This document shows positions 18,307 through 25,316 of a stretch of 64,000 nucleotides of DNA, piece by piece (the first letter of the stretch is position 1; every line of letters starts with the position of its first letter). Under the pieces are notes generated by a model, which did not search any database, was not told the DNA's origin, and saw nothing but the letters and a program-made list of their open reading frames with translations. The DNA lies in NCBI RefSeq assembly GCF_000687915.1, contig NZ_JHZY01000002.1:1116001-1180000 (forward strand), written 5' to 3'. The translations under genes were made by a program, and so were the position numbers. This DNA comes from Leeuwenhoekiella sp. MAR_2009_132. GTDB lineage: Bacteria; Bacteroidota; Bacteroidia; Flavobacteriales; Flavobacteriaceae.

Positions 18307-18407
18307 AGCAACCTTAACTCAAACGCTACTTATTTGCCGGAGCGTTAGAGTTAACGTTATACAACGGGATAGGTTGTAACGTCCGCAAAGAATCTTAGTT
18401 ATTAGCC
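18307..18407 (-). repeat. attC-like module, copy 3' of the membrane coiled-coil gene
   Basis: Collinear with 16518-16617: both share TTAACTCAAACGCT, then GCCGGAGCGTTAG, CGTTAT(G/A)CAACGGGA and terminal TTAGTTATTAG, with substitutions elsewhere and essentially the same length. The module ends 8 bases before the stop of the minus-strand gene at 18415. It lacks the clean outer AACTAG arm of the better copy, so its fold is weaker. Confidence 0.6.
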
Positions 18408-18414
18408 GCGGTAT

Positions 18415-19023
18415 TTATTCAGGTTTCACCTCTGTAATTTTAACACTTGCTCCTTTTCCCTCAATTTTTGCAATAAATTTATTCTCTAAAACATCTTTAT
18501 ACTTTACCTCAATTTGGTAAGTAGCATCATTTATAGATTTCCCATTTACGGCTCTACCGAATATAAATCTTTCCTTCCCCTTTTCAAGTTCATAGGGTAG
18601 GTGTTTACTATGTAACTCTATTTGGCCTGCAATCAAATTAAAATCAGTTAAAATTGCTGTCTCTCCTTTATTGTTAAGCCAAATTTTTAATTCGCCAGTC
18701 ATACCCATAGTGGTCGCTCCGTTTAGCCATAAATTTGGTCTTACAGATAATTTCATCTTCTTTTCCTCAATCTCCTTTAATTCTTGATAGGCCTGGTCAT
18801 TTTGTTCTGTTAAAAGAGATGTATTTCTAAAAATATCTATTTGTTGACTTAATAAATCATTTTGTTTGTTCAGAGATTCAGCTTGATTTTCGAGAACAGC
18901 AGCTATTGATGTCAACTTATTTATTTGAACCTCTTTATTCTTGTCTCTTTTGAATAACATTAGGAACGCGCCGAATGTTGCAAGAGAACCAATTGCTGCA
19001 CATATTTGAAGAAATAGCTCCAT
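18415..19023 (-). CDS. Membrane-anchored coiled-coil protein, unknown function
   Basis: A 202-residue protein with an N-terminal membrane helix (LFLQICAAIGSLATFGAFLM), a coiled coil of about 65 residues (about 30-95) and a C-terminal beta-rich domain (about 95-200). It has no catalytic motif. N-terminal anchor plus coiled coil plus beta domain occurs in small membrane-associated defence or toxin accessories, but I do not recognise the family. It is a cassette-like gene with repeat modules on both sides, next to the AAA ATPase. Confidence 0.55.
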   Translation of the reverse strand: MELFLQICAAIGSLATFGAFLMLFKRDKNKEVQINKLTSIAAVLENQAESLNKQNDLLSQQIDIFRNTSLLTEQNDQAYQELKEIEEKKMKLSVRPNLWLNGATTMGMTGELKIWLNNKGETAILTDFNLIAGQIELHSKHLPYELEKGKERFIFGRAVNGKSINDATYQIEVKYKDVLENKFIAKIEGKGASVKITEVKPE

Positions 19024-19064
19024 AGTTTATTTTTTAGTTTGAGTGTATTTGTATTGCTGCGAAC

Positions 19065-19190
19065 TAGTTATATCAACATTACGTTATAAAATATAACCTC
19101 ATTATTTTCTGAATTTTAACATTTTATATTTATAAAAATAGACCTTTATCTTAGAAGTAGTTTACAGAATCTCGTAAACCATAAAAATAA
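19065..19190. repeat. Gene-proximal repeat module, copy 3
   Basis: Lies 5' of the membrane coiled-coil gene. The core at 19129-19180 has TATTTATAAAAATAGACC, TTAGAAGTAG and TTTACAGAATC. It is closest to copy 2. No attC-like module follows on this side, so the array seems to end here, before the plus-strand gene at 19309. Confidence 0.6.
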
Positions 19191-19308
19191 AGGCAAAACC
19201 CTCTCAAATCCCCAGAATAGGATATAAAGAGTCCATGAAAACTAATTTTAAAAAACGTATTCAAAAATTTATTAAATTACTGAATATTAATGCGTTAATA
19301 ATTTTAGT

Positions 19309-19767
19309 ATGATTAAAGAACTAACGATGTCCTGTTTATTTATTTTTATAAGTATCAGTACTACATTTAGCCAATATCAGGCTAAAACAGATTTAAAAAA
19401 TAGAGGTATTGCTAAAATCATAGAGAATGATCAGGTTTTAGCAAAATCATTTAGAGAAGAAGCTGTCTATACTATTGAATACTTGAACCAGCTAGAGTTA
19501 GAATTAAAAGGCTATGCCAGTTTTTCGTTTGAAGAGAAAGGGAGTACAGCTGAAAAGATTTATAAATTAGTAAGTGGTAGATTCAAAGAAAAGTCTCCAC
19601 AACCGGTCTCCTTTACTACACTTAAAGGAGTAATTAGGTTTGAGTATGGTCTATCAGAAGCAGACTCCATTGTGGTAAGATTAGCACAATACAACCTAAA
19701 TAAAACTATAGAAGCATATTCGATATATCTTACAAAAGCTAATTTAAAACAACTTTTTGATCAGTAG
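19309..19767 (+). CDS. Small secreted protein, unknown function
   Basis: A 152-residue protein with a signal peptide (MIKELTMSCLFIFISISTTFSQ, likely cleaved after TFSQ) and a helical mature part rich in Glu/Lys. No cysteine or metal-binding motif follows the signal. It has no family I recognise. It is the only plus-strand gene between the cassette region and the SusC operon, and it converges on the small HTH protein at 19779. Confidence 0.55.
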   Translation: MIKELTMSCLFIFISISTTFSQYQAKTDLKNRGIAKIIENDQVLAKSFREEAVYTIEYLNQLELELKGYASFSFEEKGSTAEKIYKLVSGRFKEKSPQPVSFTTLKGVIRFEYGLSEADSIVVRLAQYNLNKTIEAYSIYLTKANLKQLFDQ

Positions 19768-19778
19768 TTAAATAGATT

Positions 19779-20099
19779 TTATTTTTGATTTTTATAAGCC
19801 TGCTTTACTAGTTTACCTTTCCTTTCTTCTTTATATTTTAAAATCTGATTTTCCTCCTCAACGAGTTTAAAAAATTCTGAAAGAGATATTTCAAGAAAAT
19901 CGCAAATAGCAAACAACTTACTGCACGTAACATTATGATCAGTAGAAGTATATCTTTCTAATCCTAAACTTTTACCTATCTCAGTGTAATAGCTATTATT
20001 AAGTTCTAGAAGAGCTTGTTCACCTTTATTTTTGTATAGCCTAGTTATCACTGCTGAGATTGCAGTAGTGAGTTCTGGTATTTTTATTTGTTTACCCAT
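19779..20099 (-). CDS. Small HTH (XRE-like) DNA-binding protein
   Basis: A 106-residue basic protein. Residues about 45-90 (YYTEIGKSLGLERYTSTDHN, then CSKLFAICDFLEISLSEFF) look like a diverged XRE helix-turn-helix with the usual second half that places a short N-terminal recognition helix before ICDFLEISLSEFF. The basic C-terminus (KEERKGKLVKQAYKNQK) would help DNA binding. It is the nearest regulator to the folded RNA at 20.23 kb, which starts about 135 bases upstream of its start. The target is unknown. Confidence 0.6.
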   Translation of the reverse strand: MGKQIKIPELTTAISAVITRLYKNKGEQALLELNNSYYTEIGKSLGLERYTSTDHNVTCSKLFAICDFLEISLSEFFKLVEEENQILKYKEERKGKLVKQAYKNQK

Positions 20100-20233
20100 T
20101 AAAACAAATGGACTAATAAAAAATAACTACCACAATTACACATGTGTAATTGAATTTTATTATATTTGATTTAGAATTATATATTTGCGAAACTTCTTAG
20201 TATAAAATATTAGAAGCATTCGCTTTGAATCTC

Positions 20234-20346
20234 GCATTAGAAAACTGGTAATTTTAATAGTGTACGAGAGGATAAGCATGAATGCCTACGACCCGGGCGT
20301 AGGTTCATGGCTTATTTGTACACAGGTATACCAGTACCTCTAATGC
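20234..20346 (+). ncRNA. Candidate structured RNA: long nested hairpin
   Basis: A 113-base region folds on itself almost without gaps. GCATTAGA (20234-41) pairs with TCTAATGC (20339-46). ACTGGTA (20244-50) pairs with TACCAGT (20329-35). GTGTAC (20260-65) pairs with GTACAC (20318-23). TAAGC (20273-77) pairs with GCTTA (20310-14), and ATGAA (20278-82) with TTCAT (20304-08). CCTACG (20285-90) pairs with CGTAGG (20298-303) around an ACCCGGG loop. One internal loop holds TACGAGAGGA, the same ten bases as the 23S sarcin-ricin loop. No coding frame explains it. It may be a regulatory RNA or a palindromic mobile element; it matches no RNA family I can name. Confidence 0.6.
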
Positions 20347-20399
20347 AGTAAGTTGAGCCACGCCCTTTTTTGTATTCAGGGATTTGCAACACTTCAACT

Positions 20400-20715
20400 T
20401 CCATTTTCAAAGTCGTATTCTTCTCTAAAAGCTTCGTAAAAAAGCATTCCCCCCTACTTTAAAAAGACCATAATGGTCGCCGCTCGTTGTAGCGTAATGT
20501 AAAATTGGGTATGCCTTAGCATCCTTAAATTAAATAAAGTATGACAAACGTGCTAACGGGAGCACACCATTCCGCTAATGCACCCGTGGGTTATGGGTTG
20601 CTTCTCTAGGAAGTAATCTGTAATTGGGTTGGGAGCCGCCGCTGTCTTTGGTCAGTAGCGCGGGCTTATACCGGGTACGGTTTAAGCGCACCGGTGAATT
20701 AGCCATAAAAAAAAA
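20400..20715. other. Non-coding region with several small hairpins upstream of susC-like gene
   Basis: About 315 bases with no credible gene but several perfect short stems: GACCA-TAA-TGGTC near 20466-20478 and GTGCT-AACGGG-AGCAC near 20550-20565. The arms ACCGG...CCGGT near 20680-20695 also pair. The region is richer in GC than the surrounding intergenic DNA. It could be a long 5' leader of the SusC operon or an independent RNA. Confidence 0.4.
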
Positions 20716-20821
20716 GCTGCAGACCTTACGGTCTGTGAAGAAGAGAAACACCCGGTTGTACGGGTATTAAGCTCAAAAACCTTCCCCTACGAGTGGAATC
20801 CCGGGGAAGGCGTGAGCTTAA
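20716..20821 (+). promoter_or_regulatory. Folded 5' leader of the SusC operon
   Basis: Three stems in a row precede the start at 20859: CAGACC-TTAC-GGTCTG, then ACCCG-GTTGTA-CGGGT. The third is AAGCTC...GAGCTT, which encloses CCTTCCCC...GGGGAAGG around a 15-base loop. Such order suggests a cis-acting RNA switch. Read on the minus strand, the first stem is followed after four bases by nine Ts (20707-20715), which looks like an intrinsic terminator for an antisense transcript. The ligand, if any, is unknown; it does not match the cobalamin, TPP or SAM riboswitch cores. Confidence 0.5.
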
Positions 20822-20858
20822 ATAAAACGATTGTTTCATTTATTAACACGACGAAGAT

Positions 20859-23800
20859 ATGAAAATTTTGACTACGCGCCTTACGGGGGCTGCGTGGATA
20901 CTTGTTACCCTATTTTGGGCAACAGGAAATCTACTCTGGGCAGCAATGCCTCAACAACCAATACGCGGTACCGTTACCGATACGCAGCGAAATCCCATAC
21001 CGGGCGTGAGCATCCGACTGCTCAACAGCAACACGGGTACGCAAACCGATCTACAAGGGGTCTTTAGCATTCAAGCACAACCTACTGATACCTTAAGCAT
21101 CAGTTACCTTGGTTTTAAAACCTTGACCCTGCCGGTGGGGAATCAAACCACATTTACTATAGCATTGCAACAAGACGTTACCGCTTTAGGCGAAGTGACC
21201 ATCAATGCGGGGTATTACAACACCACCCGTCGCGAGCAAACGGGGAGTATCGCCCGGGTAACAGCCGAGGAGATCGAGCGGCAACCGGTGACCAATCCGC
21301 TGGCCGCCTTGCAAGGCAGAATGCCGGGGGTATTTATAACACAGAATACCGGAGTTCCCGGTGGAGCATTCCAGATACAAATACGCGGACAGAACAGTCT
21401 GCGAGCAGAGGGTAATGCTCCTTTGTATATTATAGATGGGGTTCCTATTTCTAGTGACGACCTGGGTGACAGCCGTACAGCCGTCGCATTCCCTGGTGGC
21501 GTGAGCCCACTAAATAGTATTGACCCTAATGCAATAGCCAGCATTGAGGTGCTTAAAGATGCCGATGCTACGGCTATTTATGGCTCTCGTGGTGCTAATG
21601 GTGTCGTGCTTATTACGACAAAAAAAGGGAGTTCCGGTTCAACACAATTCAATTTGGGATACCGCTATGGGATTGGTACGGTTCAGAGCCACTTAGAGCT
21701 CTTAAATACCCAGCAATACCTTGAAGTACGACGGGAAGCTTATGCTAATGATGGCATTACCGAGTACCCCGCCAATGCGTATGACGTAAACGGCACCTGG
21801 GATCCCAACCGGTATACAGACTGGCAGGAGGTCATAATTGGTAATAAAGCCAAGTATCTGGATATTAATGGATCGCTATCGGGAGGAACGGAGCACTTAC
21901 AATTCAGACTCGGTGGTAATTATCACAGAGAAACCACGGTGTATCCCGGTGATTATGCCTATAACAAAATAGGTATTCAAACCCGTACCAGTTATATCAG
22001 CAAGGATAACAAATTCAACGCCAGTCTTTCCGGGAATTTTACGTATCAGACTAACAACCTACCGGAGATGGCAACGTTGATGACAAACATTTATCAATTG
22101 CCTCCCAATGCACCGGCCTTATATAAGGCAGATGGAAGCCTTAACTGGGAGGGTGGCACGTGGCAAAATCCATTTGCTTTACTCGAAAACAACTATAATT
22201 CGGATAGTTATAACTTGATAATGAACACCCAGTTGTCCTATCAACTTGTAAAAGGTTTAGAATTAAAGACCAGTTTAGGATATACCAATACGTATTTTTT
22301 GGATCAATATATACAACCCTCCACGAGTGCAAATCCTGCCTTTGGGTACACTCCTGCTCAATCTAGTATTCGCAAAAACCAGCTTATACGCAATTCTTGG
22401 ATACTCGAACCTCAGCTATCCTATACCCTTAATTTCAACGATTTTAAAATTCAAAGTTTAGTAGGAAGCACCTTTCAAAGCAATACGGCTTCTCAACTGC
22501 ACTTATTTGGTCTAGGCTTCTCTAGCAATCGTCTTATTGAAAATTTAAGCGCCGCAGACCGCCAATTCATCAGCACAGACACAGAGACCAACTATAAATA
22601 CATCGCTATATTTGGACGCGTTAACTTTTCCTTACGTAACCGCTATTTTTTAAATCTAACAGCACGAAGAGATGGCTCCAGCCGCTTTGGACCGGGCAAG
22701 CAATTCTCAAATTTTGGAGCTGTGGGTGCTTCTTGGATTTTCTCATCCGAAAATGGAATCAGGGATTTAGCGTTTTTGAGCTTTGGAAAATTAAGAGGAA
22801 GCTACGGCATAACCGGTAATGATCAGATTGGAGATTATCAATACCTCGATACCTACTCCTTGAGTGCTTCCAGTTATAATGAGACCACTGTACTAGAACC
22901 TTCCCGATTATTCAATCCCGATTTCAGTTGGGAGATGAATAAAAAACTGGAATTAGCCTTAGAGACCGGTTTCTTTAAAGACAGGTTGCTTCTTACTGCA
23001 GCCTGGTACCGAAACAGGTCTTCTAATCAATTAGTGGGAATCCCTTTGGCCGGGACCACCGGGTTTTCATCAATTCAGGCCAACTTAGATGCTACCATTG
23101 AGAATCGTGGATGGGAATTTACACTCCAGTCTAAAACTATAAATAAAGCTGATTTCTCTTGGGAAAGTACCTTTAACCTGAGTATCTCCAGAAATGAGTT
23201 ACTGGCATTTCCTGATCTAGAGAGCTCTACCTATTCAAACAGATACGTTATTGGCGAGCCGCTGAATATTCGAAAGACCTATAATTATGAAGGCCTGGAT
23301 CCTGAAACAGGCTTGTATCAATTCACAGATTATAATGAGGATGGCCAATTGACTTTTCAAGATGACCGAGAAGGAATTACAGATCTCAATCCCGTCTATT
23401 ACGGAGGATTCCAAAATAGTCTTCGTTATAAAGGATTTACTCTTGATTTTCTTTTTCAGTTTGTCAAACAGCAAAACTATAATGCGTTGTACTCCCTGGG
23501 ACAGCCGGGTAGGATGGGTAATACAATTCCCGAAGCTTTTGATCGCTGGCAACAGCCCGGTGATCAGTCTACCTATCAGGCCTTTTCAACAGGCGCTAAC
23601 CGCCCCTTGTATTTACGGTACCTCAATTACAATCAAAGTAATGCGATGATTACTGATGCTTCGTATATACGGCTTAAAACCCTGGCCTTATCCTACAGCC
23701 TGCCTGAAAACCTGATACCGGGGGTTAACTGCAGTATTACCGTACAAGGTCAAAATCTGCTCACCATTACCGATTATAAAGGTTTTGATCCGGAATCTAT

Positions 23801-23861
23801 TTACCCCAACAGCTTACCTCCTTTGCAGGTATTTACTACGGGGGTTCAATTAAACTTTTAA
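20859..23861 (+). CDS. SusC/RagA-type TonB-dependent outer-membrane transporter
   Basis: A 1000-residue protein: signal peptide (about 1-30), carboxypeptidase-regulatory-like domain (about 33-115: IRGTVTDTQRNPIPGVSIRL), plug domain (about 125-240, with IQIRGQNSLRAEG and YIIDGVPI), and a large beta barrel ending in an aromatic residue (VQLNF). It forms the channel of a SusCD 'pedal-bin' importer energised by TonB. It has no STN domain, so no direct anti-sigma signalling is expected. It is followed by SusD (gap of 18 bases) and an S9 peptidase. The link to a peptidase and the lack of glycosidases point to peptides rather than glycans as substrate. Confidence 0.92.
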   Translation: MKILTTRLTGAAWILVTLFWATGNLLWAAMPQQPIRGTVTDTQRNPIPGVSIRLLNSNTGTQTDLQGVFSIQAQPTDTLSISYLGFKTLTLPVGNQTTFTIALQQDVTALGEVTINAGYYNTTRREQTGSIARVTAEEIERQPVTNPLAALQGRMPGVFITQNTGVPGGAFQIQIRGQNSLRAEGNAPLYIIDGVPISSDDLGDSRTAVAFPGGVSPLNSIDPNAIASIEVLKDADATAIYGSRGANGVVLITTKKGSSGSTQFNLGYRYGIGTVQSHLELLNTQQYLEVRREAYANDGITEYPANAYDVNGTWDPNRYTDWQEVIIGNKAKYLDINGSLSGGTEHLQFRLGGNYHRETTVYPGDYAYNKIGIQTRTSYISKDNKFNASLSGNFTYQTNNLPEMATLMTNIYQLPPNAPALYKADGSLNWEGGTWQNPFALLENNYNSDSYNLIMNTQLSYQLVKGLELKTSLGYTNTYFLDQYIQPSTSANPAFGYTPAQSSIRKNQLIRNSWILEPQLSYTLNFNDFKIQSLVGSTFQSNTASQLHLFGLGFSSNRLIENLSAADRQFISTDTETNYKYIAIFGRVNFSLRNRYFLNLTARRDGSSRFGPGKQFSNFGAVGASWIFSSENGIRDLAFLSFGKLRGSYGITGNDQIGDYQYLDTYSLSASSYNETTVLEPSRLFNPDFSWEMNKKLELALETGFFKDRLLLTAAWYRNRSSNQLVGIPLAGTTGFSSIQANLDATIENRGWEFTLQSKTINKADFSWESTFNLSISRNELLAFPDLESSTYSNRYVIGEPLNIRKTYNYEGLDPETGLYQFTDYNEDGQLTFQDDREGITDLNPVYYGGFQNSLRYKGFTLDFLFQFVKQQNYNALYSLGQPGRMGNTIPEAFDRWQQPGDQSTYQAFSTGANRPLYLRYLNYNQSNAMITDASYIRLKTLALSYSLPENLIPGVNCSITVQGQNLLTITDYKGFDPESIYPNSLPPLQVFTTGVQLNF

Positions 23862-23879
23862 TTTCTAAACTATAATTTG

Positions 23880-25307
23880 ATGACCACACCTATATCTAAA
23901 ATTATTCGGAACAAATTACGAGAATTCTCTACCAGTAGTATGGCTTTTACAGTCGGTTTGGTTTTGATGCTGAATCTATTAAGTTCTTGTGAACAATTTA
24001 TTGAAGTAGACCTTCCGAATTCACAATTAACGACAGAAGCTGTTTTTACCGAAAAGGCTACTGCAGAGGCTGCATTGCTGGCCATTTATGCACAGATGCG
24101 GGACAGGGGTATTTTGAGAGACCTCTATTACGAAATGGGTCTATATACAGATGAGCTTGAATTTTACGGAAGCTCAACCTCCAGTAAAGAGGCCTTTCAT
24201 AAAAACAACTTGATTCCCTCCCACCCTACAGTTAGCAGCTGGTGGAACACTACGTATACCCAAATCTATGGAGCTAATGCATTGCTCAAAGGACTGGAAG
24301 AATCAGCATTAGATGAAGCGTTTAAAAAGCAGCTTAATGGAGAAGCTCTATTTATTAGAGGTTTAAATCAGTTTTACCTCACCGTTCTCTATGGCGAAGT
24401 ACCTTATGTTACATCTACAGATTATCAGCAAAATACGGTACTGTCAAAAATCCCGATACAAGAAGTTTTCAAAAAGGTTGAAGCGGACTTGACACAGGCC
24501 ATTGCCCTGCTTGATTGGGAATATTCCACGGCAGACCGCACACGGGCAACTAAAGGGGTCGCCTTGGCAGCACTAGCACGGGTATCTCTTTACACGGGTG
24601 ATTGGCAACAGGCGGTTGATGCCACAACTGCGATTATCAACCATTCTGATTTGTATGAATGGGAAACCGATTTGAACAAGGTTTTTCTGAAGGAAAGCAG
24701 GTCTACGCTGTGGCAGTTTTCGCCTAGAGGAGCCGGAGTCAATACCCCGGAAGCAATCTCTTTTATTTTTAATACAGCTCCCCCACCTACGGTTGCCTTA
24801 ACCCCTAACTTGGTCTCTAGTTTTAAGGATGCTGACCAACGCTTAGCACAATGGATTCAGGAGGTGTCTAATGGTTCGCAATCCTATTACCATCCTTTTA
24901 AATACAAAACCCGGGGAAATACCAGTAGTTCTGTAGAGTATTCCATTCTATTTCGAATGGCCGAAGTCTATTTGATTCGCAGTGAGGCCTATGCGCGCCT
25001 GGACCAATTGGAACTTGCTAGCCTCGATTTGAATATCGTACGCGGGCGTGCAGGCTTGACTGATGTGGAGTATAGCACTAAAGAAGAACTGTTAGAACAA
25101 ATACTAATCGAGCGCAGGCACGAACTTTTTACCGAAGCAGGACAGCGCTTTTTTGATCTGAAACGAAGCAATCGTTTAGATGCTGTTTTAGAGCCTTTAA
25201 AAGCGGGTTGGAAACCCACTAACCAACTCCTGCCGCTTCCTGAAAACGAATTGATTATCAACCCAAACCTGGCACCTCAAAACCCAGGCTATCAGTCCGG
25301 CAATTAG
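23880..25307 (+). CDS. SusD/RagB-type outer-membrane substrate-binding lipoprotein
   Basis: The ATG at 23880 is preferred over a TTG one codon upstream; an internal methionine at 23940 also precedes the signal. The lipobox is LLSSC, with cysteine at about residue 37, so the mature protein is lipid-anchored at the outer surface. The TPR-like helical fold of SusD follows, with the conserved RMAEVYLIRSEAYARL and ERRHELFTEAGQRFFDLKR segments in the C-terminal third. It captures the ligand and closes over the SusC barrel encoded just upstream; the S9 peptidase follows after 9 bases. Confidence 0.92.
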   Translation: MTTPISKIIRNKLREFSTSSMAFTVGLVLMLNLLSSCEQFIEVDLPNSQLTTEAVFTEKATAEAALLAIYAQMRDRGILRDLYYEMGLYTDELEFYGSSTSSKEAFHKNNLIPSHPTVSSWWNTTYTQIYGANALLKGLEESALDEAFKKQLNGEALFIRGLNQFYLTVLYGEVPYVTSTDYQQNTVLSKIPIQEVFKKVEADLTQAIALLDWEYSTADRTRATKGVALAALARVSLYTGDWQQAVDATTAIINHSDLYEWETDLNKVFLKESRSTLWQFSPRGAGVNTPEAISFIFNTAPPPTVALTPNLVSSFKDADQRLAQWIQEVSNGSQSYYHPFKYKTRGNTSSSVEYSILFRMAEVYLIRSEAYARLDQLELASLDLNIVRGRAGLTDVEYSTKEELLEQILIERRHELFTEAGQRFFDLKRSNRLDAVLEPLKAGWKPTNQLLPLPENELIINPNLAPQNPGYQSGN

Positions 25308-25316
25308 TCTTAAACT

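Noticed and set aside
16518..18407. Insertion sequence with transposase as the cause of the repeats
   Set aside because: No transposase gene or terminal inverted repeats bracket the genes; the repeats lie between genes in a regular cassette order.
20234..20821. Cobalamin, TPP or SAM riboswitch upstream of the SusC gene
   Set aside because: None of the conserved core words of these riboswitches was found; the folds are real but of unknown class.
20831..21067. Short frame overlapping the SusC start
   Set aside because: It overlaps the clear SusC signal peptide in another frame, and its Thr/Tyr/Arg composition is not protein-like.
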